A stretch of 64,000 bases of DNA, taken from Mucilaginibacter pankratovii. GTDB lineage: Bacteria; Bacteroidota; Bacteroidia; Sphingobacteriales; Sphingobacteriaceae. The stretch spans positions 62,001 through 126,000 of the forward strand of contig NZ_JACWMY010000014.1 of assembly GCF_014773265.1 (NCBI RefSeq), given 5' to 3'. The first letter of the stretch is position 1; every line of letters begins with the position of its first letter. The notes under the pieces are model-generated. The model saw nothing but the letters and a program-made list of their open reading frames with translations. It was not told the DNA's origin and made no database searches. This document shows positions 58,069 to 64,000 of the stretch, piece by piece. The position numbers were made by a program, and so were the translations under genes.

Positions 58069-59568
58069 TTACTTATCCCACCAAACACGGGCCTTTTCAT
58101 TAAAATCGTTCATGCCGCCGTACGCCGAGAGCGCGCTGGTAACATTGGCGTTGTTCAGTGTAAACTCCACCTGTGGGTAGGGGATCTTCCGTGGGATAAC
58201 GCCCGGCGAATTGCTGTTCCCGGTTATGGTATTTGGATTTGGGATCAGTTTTGGGTACCCCGTACGGCGCCAGTTAGCGTAAACTTCATCCGCATCAGAA
58301 ATAAAACCGGCTACCCAAAACTCGGTATTGATGCGCTCTATCGACCGTTCTGTTGTTGGATTTTTTACGTCCACCATCGGGTTTTTGGCCAGGTAATCGG
58401 CGATCTGTGCATTACTTATAGATGGCGCGGTGGGCAGCATAGCTAAGGATTGCATGTGCGCGGTAATACCTGCCTGGTAGTGCATATCGGCATCGCCTGT
58501 AATAAAACCCCGCAGGATGGCCTCGGCTAACAAAAACTCCACCTCGGCATACTGAAAATCAAAGAAAGGCGTGTCCTTTGGCTGATATACGGCATAGTTT
58601 ACTCGGGTATTGGGCGAAGGGTCGGCTGCGTTAAAACTATAGCCGTTGAATTTGGAAGTATCTGATGAAGTAATAACTCCTCCTAAAAAGGCCTCTTTAT
58701 CATAAACCCCGCCGTATATTTTTAGCCTTGGATCGCCGCTTGCGCGCATATGGTCTATTAGGGTTTTGTGTAAAAAGAAGTGCTGATCGGCAAGATTGAA
58801 CGCGTAGCCGTTTGGCGCGTTGATGTTATGCTTTAATACCGGCATATCCGAGTTGGATGCCATTACACCATAACCATGTGCTTCTCTAACCAGCGCCTCG
58901 GCCTGCGGTGGATCTACCTTGATAAAGCGCATCCCCATTCTAAGCAATAAAGATGCGGCGAGTTTTTTCCAGCGCTCGGTGCTGCCGCTATAAAACTGGT
59001 CGCCCTGTACGGCTTCGGGCGCGTTGTTGCTGAGCAGTGTAATGGATGCCCTCAATTCGCTGATGAGATCGGCGTAAATAAGTTGCTGCTTATCATATGC
59101 CGGCGTAAAAATGCCGCTCTCTAATGCTTTGCCAGCCTGGCTGTAAGGGATATCTCCATAATAATCGGTCAATTTTTGATAGATAAATACACGCCAGATA
59201 CGCGCCGCGGCGTAGGTGGTAACCATACCGGTATTTGCTTTTAATAGCGGCATGATAAACTCCAGGTTTTGCAATACGGGGATGTAAAAGTTGTTCCAGT
59301 AACGCCGTGCAATATCATCAGACAGCGTATAGCTTGTGCCCGACCAAAAATCGTTATAGCCGTATTGCATAAAAGCGTGGCAGTAATTTGTGCGGGGCTC
59401 CATATCAAGCCCGGAGGTTTTCACCAGCGCATCAGAAAACATGTAGGCTGGCTGCGGGGTAGTTACGCCATCGGGATTAAGGTTATATTCGGCAAAATTC
59501 TTCGTACAGGCCAACGGCGTTAATGCCATCAGCAGGAGTAAGAGTAATTTTGGCCGTGTGTACTTCAT
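58069..59568 (-). CDS. SusD-like nutrient-binding lipoprotein
   Basis: This 499-residue outer-membrane lipoprotein of the SusD-like_2/RagB group has a lipobox in LLLLMALTPLAC (cysteine near residue 21). After it come FAEYNLNPDGVT, the TPR-type helices RIWRVFIYQKLTDYYGDIPYSQAG and the C-terminal PRKIPYPQVEFTLNNANV. It covers the SusC barrel and captures oligosaccharide. It starts 7 bases after the susC stop, so the pair is cotranscribed. The local glycosidases suggest a rhamnose-containing glycan. Confidence 0.95.
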   Translation of the reverse strand: MKYTRPKLLLLLLMALTPLACTKNFAEYNLNPDGVTTPQPAYMFSDALVKTSGLDMEPRTNYCHAFMQYGYNDFWSGTSYTLSDDIARRYWNNFYIPVLQNLEFIMPLLKANTGMVTTYAAARIWRVFIYQKLTDYYGDIPYSQAGKALESGIFTPAYDKQQLIYADLISELRASITLLSNNAPEAVQGDQFYSGSTERWKKLAASLLLRMGMRFIKVDPPQAEALVREAHGYGVMASNSDMPVLKHNINAPNGYAFNLADQHFFLHKTLIDHMRASGDPRLKIYGGVYDKEAFLGGVITSSDTSKFNGYSFNAADPSPNTRVNYAVYQPKDTPFFDFQYAEVEFLLAEAILRGFITGDADMHYQAGITAHMQSLAMLPTAPSISNAQIADYLAKNPMVDVKNPTTERSIERINTEFWVAGFISDADEVYANWRRTGYPKLIPNPNTITGNSNSPGVIPRKIPYPQVEFTLNNANVTSALSAYGGMNDFNEKARVWWDK

Positions 59569-59575
59569 CCCGATA

Positions 59576-62500
59576 TTAAAAACTTACGCTTAAATTAAAA
59601 CCAAAGGTACGGCTGCCGGGCAGGCCGCCGGTATCATATCCATAACCATTGCCAATACTGTCGGACGATTCCGGGTCGAATATAGGGAGGTCTTTCCTGA
59701 TAAAGAACAAATTACGTGCTATTAACGAGAAAGTGGCGCTTTTGGCAGGCGTTGCGCTCAATAACTTTTTTGGCAGCGTGTAACCCAGCGATACCTGCCT
59801 GAATTTGATAAAAGTACGGCTGAACACCGACATCTCATCGGCATAGTTGGCCAGTGAGGCAAACGCGTTGTATTGCTGATAAGGGCTGTAAGGCATGGTG
59901 TTTTTTACATAAACAGGCGCTGCATCCGTGCCTGTGTTTACCATGCCTTGTGGTATGTAGCTGCCATCGCGGCCAAGCAGGGTGGCCTTTGAGTTTCCAA
60001 AAAACGCCGCCCACCTGGCTCCGTCTTCAAAGATCTTCCCGCCAAATTGCCCGTCTATCAAAAAGCTGAACCTGAAATTTTTGTAGCGGAAAGTGTTGGT
60101 GATGCCGCCCGACCAATCGGGGTTTATGTTGCCCAGGTAAGTTTCATTATCAACAACCAGGGCGCCAGCGGTATTTCTTACCGGGTTGCCATTTGCGTCG
60201 TAAGATAGCGCGCCTTTATCTATAACAACCGCTGTTTTTACGTTGCTGCCGTCGGTGCTTACGGCTTTGTAAAGCAAATTCCCGTTTGCATCCCTGCGCA
60301 GCGGCGTGCCGAATATCGACCCCAGCGGGTAACCAGCTTTGGCTTTTATGGTATAATAAAATGCAACGCCGTTAGTGCCAAGCGCATCGCTTAAAGCGGT
60401 TACCTTATTATTGTTTTTAGCATAGGTGACGATAATATTCCACGAGAAATCTTTTGTTTTTATAGCCGTTCCGTTCAGCAGGATCTCGAGCCCGCGGTTG
60501 ATCATCGAACCTGCGTTTTGGTAGGTGGAATTAAAACCGGTGGCAGTAGGTAGGGTTACGGGCAGCAAAAAATTCTTCGATTTTTTGTTGTACCAGGCCA
60601 CATCCAAATAGAACAGGTCTTTAAAAAATTTAAGCTCGGTACCTATTTCCGTCTCGGTAGTGGTTTCGGGCCTTAAGGATGAAGGCGGCAGCGAGGTATT
60701 GCTTATTTGCTGCCCCGGTATGTTATTTACGGTTTCGGTAAATTTAAAGGTCAGGTCGGTTTGGTTGGGGTTGGGGTTGCTGCCGGTTTGGCCTACAGAC
60801 ACGCGCAGTTTACCAAACGAAAGTACTTTAGGGTTTATCCTGAACGCGTCCGAAAAAATATAACTCAGATTGGCCGATGGGTAAAAAATATGGTTTACAA
60901 AGCCCGGGCGGGTAGAGGAGAGCGCCGAGTACCAATCGTTACGGGCGGTTACCTCTAAAAAGAGCAGGTTTTTATAGCCTAACTGGGTTGCGCCAAAAAT
61001 GGCGTTTGTTTTTGAGCGGGGGGTAGATACCTGTACAGGCAAACCGATGGTAGTGTTATTGATGTTGGTGGAGGTTGGGTCGGTAAGGCCCGTGCCCGTA
61101 ATGTTTAAAGAACTAAAGGTTGATCGCTGAAACTCGGTACCGGCAAAGGCGCTCACGCTAAAATCGGTGAAGGTACGGTCGTAATTCAACAGCGCCCGCA
61201 CATCGCTGCGGCGCTGGGTAATGGTGCTGTTGGTAATAGTACCGCTACCATTTTTATTATTAGGGAAGTTCACAAAAAGCCCATCGGTACCTACATAATC
61301 CAGCCCGCCGATGAGGTTAAAATGAAAATGCTTTGAGATATCGTACGTGATATTGGCGGCGGTTAAAACCCGGTTTTGCGTTTGGTTGTTGATCACCTTT
61401 TGAAGCTGTATGTAGGGGTTGGTATATACATACAGGTAATTGCCATTGGCATCTTTCTGGTTCAGAAAATCAATATCGGTAACATTGTCTGATCGGACGA
61501 AGTATTTGGAAAACGAGCCCCGGTCGTCGCCCCGCAACAAGGGGGCATTTAAGCGCAGGGTTTTAGATAGGTCTACCTTAAAATCGGTATGTATCTTACT
61601 GCCAAAATCCTGTATAAAACGCAGCACCCCGTTATAGCGTTCATAACCCGAGCCTGGTATAGGCGTATTGTTTTTAGTTTGCGATAACGACACCCTAAAA
61701 CTATTGTTATCGGTTGTTTTTGTGAACGCGAGGCTGTTGGTTGTGGTTATCCCGGTTTGGAACAATATATTAAAACGCTCCGAAACGGTTTGGGGCCGGT
61801 AGGGTTCAATTTTCCCATCGGCTCCCAGGGCTTGCTGCCCCGCAAACTTAACACCCCATGATTGGCCCGTTAAATAATTGCTGTTGCTGATGTTATCAGC
61901 TGCGGTATAAAGTTTTCCGTTGTTTCCGCGGCCGTATTCGTACTGAAAACCATCATAAGGCACCATTTTCTCCATAACGGTGTTGCTGTTAAAAGCTATG
62001 CCTACGCCCGGGCTTTTTAGCCCTTTTTTTGTGCTGATGAGTATAACACCGCCCTGGGCGCCGCCGCCATAAAGCGCCGCGGCCGAGGCTCCTTTCAGGA
62101 TACTGATCGATTCAATATCGTCTGGATTGATGGAAGACAAGCCGTCGCCCGGGTCGCTGCCGCCGAAGATCTTTAGGGGTTCATCAGTATTTTCTTTTGT
62201 ATTGCTGTTGATAGGTACCCCATCAACAACATATAGTGGCTGGTTTGATCCCGAGAACGACGAATACCCCCGGAGAATAATGCGGGACGACCCTCCCGGC
62301 CCGTTGTGTGGCGATTGTACGGTTAGCCCCGCCACCTTGCCTGCAAGCGCGTTGATAAAAGTGGTCTCTCTGGTTTCCGATACTTCGTTTCCGCTTAATT
62401 GACTCACAGAGTAACCAAGCCGTCTTTCTTCTTTGTTTAAACCGAGCGCGGTGACAACCACTTCGTTGAGTGCCTTGTCATTGGGCGACATCCTGATGGT

Positions 62501-63016
62501 TAAGATCTCCGTTTCGTTGTAGGGTACCTCCATAGTGTTGTAACCCACATAGGTAATTACCAGTGTGGAATTATCGGGGGCAACCAGCGTAAAATCACCA
62601 TTGTTATCGGTAATAGTGGTGAACGATGAGTTTTTTATCTGGATGCTGGCACCGGGCAAGGGCTTGTCGTTCTCGTCCACTACCTGCCCTATGGCCTTGC
62701 CTGAATTGATCTGCTCGCCGGCAGGCACTATCACAATTAAGTTATTGGCCAGTTTTTTATAGGTATAGCCGGTGTTGGCAAACACCTCGTCCAAAATACT
62801 GGTAACCTCTACGTTTTGAACATTAATAGTTACTTTCTTATCAGCAGGTATTTTATGCTCGCTGTAAACAAAGTGGTAGTCGCTTTGCTTTTCAACCGCT
62901 TTTAAAACCTTCTTAAAATCAGCATTTTTTAAATTTAGTGATATTTTATTTTGGGCAAGCGCAGGCAGAATTGCCAGGACGTTTATGACAACTATGAAAA
63001 GAATTTTCAGTTTCAT
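59576..63016 (-). CDS. SusC/RagA TonB-dependent receptor with STN domain
   Basis: This 1146-residue outer-membrane transporter has a signal peptide ending near LPALA-Q. An STN domain (about 24-100) is followed by a carboxypeptidase-regulatory-like domain (about 108-190, GQVVDENDKPLPGASIQIKNSS), then the plug (about 195-330, NEVVVTALGL, LQ-type Ton box region nearby and SISILKGASAAALYGGGAQGGVILISTKKG) and a 22-strand barrel. An STN domain usually signals to a FecR-like anti-sigma factor, but none is seen in the window. It imports the glycan captured by the SusD partner, powered by TonB. Confidence 0.96.
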   Translation of the reverse strand: MKLKILFIVVINVLAILPALAQNKISLNLKNADFKKVLKAVEKQSDYHFVYSEHKIPADKKVTINVQNVEVTSILDEVFANTGYTYKKLANNLIVIVPAGEQINSGKAIGQVVDENDKPLPGASIQIKNSSFTTITDNNGDFTLVAPDNSTLVITYVGYNTMEVPYNETEILTIRMSPNDKALNEVVVTALGLNKEERRLGYSVSQLSGNEVSETRETTFINALAGKVAGLTVQSPHNGPGGSSRIILRGYSSFSGSNQPLYVVDGVPINSNTKENTDEPLKIFGGSDPGDGLSSINPDDIESISILKGASAAALYGGGAQGGVILISTKKGLKSPGVGIAFNSNTVMEKMVPYDGFQYEYGRGNNGKLYTAADNISNSNYLTGQSWGVKFAGQQALGADGKIEPYRPQTVSERFNILFQTGITTTNSLAFTKTTDNNSFRVSLSQTKNNTPIPGSGYERYNGVLRFIQDFGSKIHTDFKVDLSKTLRLNAPLLRGDDRGSFSKYFVRSDNVTDIDFLNQKDANGNYLYVYTNPYIQLQKVINNQTQNRVLTAANITYDISKHFHFNLIGGLDYVGTDGLFVNFPNNKNGSGTITNSTITQRRSDVRALLNYDRTFTDFSVSAFAGTEFQRSTFSSLNITGTGLTDPTSTNINNTTIGLPVQVSTPRSKTNAIFGATQLGYKNLLFLEVTARNDWYSALSSTRPGFVNHIFYPSANLSYIFSDAFRINPKVLSFGKLRVSVGQTGSNPNPNQTDLTFKFTETVNNIPGQQISNTSLPPSSLRPETTTETEIGTELKFFKDLFYLDVAWYNKKSKNFLLPVTLPTATGFNSTYQNAGSMINRGLEILLNGTAIKTKDFSWNIIVTYAKNNNKVTALSDALGTNGVAFYYTIKAKAGYPLGSIFGTPLRRDANGNLLYKAVSTDGSNVKTAVVIDKGALSYDANGNPVRNTAGALVVDNETYLGNINPDWSGGITNTFRYKNFRFSFLIDGQFGGKIFEDGARWAAFFGNSKATLLGRDGSYIPQGMVNTGTDAAPVYVKNTMPYSPYQQYNAFASLANYADEMSVFSRTFIKFRQVSLGYTLPKKLLSATPAKSATFSLIARNLFFIRKDLPIFDPESSDSIGNGYGYDTGGLPGSRTFGFNLSVSF

Positions 63017-63396
63017 ATCAACGGTCGTTCAATAGCTTGCTTTCGCAATTTTACGCTGAAGGGGTGGTATACGTGTTTATGGTAATAACTGCTCGCCAAA
63101 TGTTATTATGGATATTGATCTTTAATTAATTTAATTCTTTTTCGATTTGTTGTAGGCAATTAAGCCGTTAAAATTGTTCTTATACCGGAGGGCAACTTCC
63201 GTACGTATAGTATTTGATGAGAGGGTTAAATTGTTCATCAGAGAATTGATTGGTTGATAACCGGGGAGGAGTCCCCGGTTTTTTCTCCAAAAAACTGCCA
63301 TAATACCTATAAAGTATGCCCTCTCTTAAAGCCAATTAAGATAAATCAATAATCTTAGCAATACAAATAACCTGGGTTTTTTATTGAGGCAATTCG
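63017..63396. other. Intergenic region between GH3 and susC with a plus-strand terminator
   Basis: This AT-rich 380-base gap holds the susC leader. A terminator-like hairpin, AACCGGGGA-GGAG-TCCCCGGTT (63260-63281), runs into T on the plus strand. No plus-strand gene lies just upstream, so the hairpin is either bidirectional or the end of an unseen small transcript. No clear TAnnTTTG box for susC was found. Confidence 0.5.
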
Positions 63397-64000
63397 CTAT
63401 TTAATAACGAATTGCTGCTCAATGGCTTTATCGGCTGCGTCGCGCCCAACTTTAAGCGTATAAGTACCGGGGAATAATTTAAGTTTATGTTTTTCGGCAT
63501 CCCATTTTTGCAGTTCGGCCACCGGGATCTTCAGTGCAGTTGTCTTACTTTCTGCCGCATCAAGGGTAAGCTTATCAAAGGCTTTTAGTTCCTGTACGGG
63601 TAAATTATCATTGGCCGGGTAAACAATATACGCCTGCGCGGTTTCGATACCCATGGCTTTGCCGGTGTTACCGATGTTGCAGGCCACTTCGATGGTATCG
63701 CCCAGTTTGTATTCGGCTTTTACCTTGCTTTTGGCTTCGTAAGTAAAAGTTGTGTAATTAAGCCCGTAGCCAAAAGGGTATTGTACTTTGCCGGTGTAGT
63801 ACCGATAAGTGCGGCCTTTCATGCTGTAATCGCCAAATTCGGGCAGGTCTTTTATCGAATTATAGAAGGTTAACGGCAGCCTGCCGGATGGGGCTACCTT
63901 GCCGTATATCAGGTCGGCAAGGGCATTGCCGCCCTGTTCGCCGGGATACCAGGCCAAAATAACGGCATCGGCATACGGGGCAATAGCGGCAATATCAACA
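63397..64000 (-). CDS. GH3 glycoside hydrolase, C-terminal part
   Basis: About 200 residues are present; the frame is open to the window edge, so the N-terminal (catalytic barrel) part lies outside. Visible are the second GH3 domain (DAVILAWYPGEQGGNALADLIYGKVAPSGRLPLTFY) and YPFGYGLNYTTFTY, followed by a fibronectin type III-like domain (TGKAMGIETAQAYIVYPA, KLFPGTYTLKVG). Substrate could be beta-glucoside or beta-xyloside. It lies upstream of susC on the same strand, hence part of the same locus. Confidence 0.93.
   Translation of the reverse strand, partial: VDIAAIAPYADAVILAWYPGEQGGNALADLIYGKVAPSGRLPLTFYNSIKDLPEFGDYSMKGRTYRYYTGKVQYPFGYGLNYTTFTYEAKSKVKAEYKLGDTIEVACNIGNTGKAMGIETAQAYIVYPANDNLPVQELKAFDKLTLDAAESKTTALKIPVAELQKWDAEKHKLKLFPGTYTLKVGRDAADKAIEQQFVIK

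Noticed and set aside
1..64000. Search for CRISPR arrays, transposases, phage genes or a known defence island
   Set aside because: No cas genes, spacer arrays, integrases, DDE or Y1 transposases, or restriction-modification genes were seen in the translated frames.

Overview
The window comes from a Bacteroidota chromosome, most likely family Sphingobacteriaceae (Mucilaginibacter or Pedobacter-like). The reasons are a SusC/SusD pair, GH95, GH106 and GH3 glycosidases, DUF5916 and GIN-domain proteins, eukaryote-type NADP isocitrate dehydrogenase, the rpsF-rpsR-rplI order, and many promoters with the Bacteroidota -7 box TAnnTTTG. Genus is inferred from protein character only; no database search was possible.

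Layout. (1) 1-10.1 kb: a carbohydrate locus with the end of a fumarylacetoacetase-type hydrolase, lutABC (lactate oxidation), a sialate O-acetylesterase, an AraC regulator divergent from an SDR dehydrogenase, and a GH95 alpha-L-fucosidase. Together they fit non-phosphorylating L-fucose breakdown to pyruvate and L-lactate, with LutABC re-oxidising the lactate. (2) 10.3-17 kb: tRNA-Phe, a cupin and AraC pair, an esterase with C-terminal helical repeats, an NHL lipoprotein, a stand-alone DnaG-type zinc finger and a beta-lactamase-fold hydrolase. (3) 17-28 kb: a multi-PAS histidine kinase, a TetR regulator next to an SDR gene with clear operator palindromes, a two-gene Fe-S electron-transfer unit split by a DUF2750 gene, and small conserved genes. 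(4) 28-39.8 kb: housekeeping genes (mtgA, rplI-rpsR-rpsF, dnaX, icd, manA) and a cytosolic two-component pair. (5) 40-51.7 kb: a clan-A glycosidase with a jelly-roll partner, a SAM-I (S-box) riboswitch and a 1-Cys peroxiredoxin, tRNA-Cys, a GIN-domain protein with a structured leader, a DUF5916 barrel, two tandem nucleotidyltransferases (one frameshifted) and tRNA-Gln. (6) 51.9-64 kb: a polysaccharide utilisation locus with GH106, a NodB-like protein and a BNR sialidase-fold protein converging on SusD-SusC and a partial GH3.

Most notable points: an A10 run in dnaX exactly where a gamma/tau switch would lie, with stop codons close by in both alternative frames; an S-box riboswitch upstream of a peroxiredoxin that also has its own promoter; a TetR gene preceded by a perfect 32-bp palindrome and a neighbouring SDR promoter bracketed by two palindromic operators; and several families of intergenic elements built as palindromes inside larger inverted repeats, one of them present as two inverted ~172-bp copies. 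No CRISPR array, IS transposase, phage module or recognised defence system was seen.
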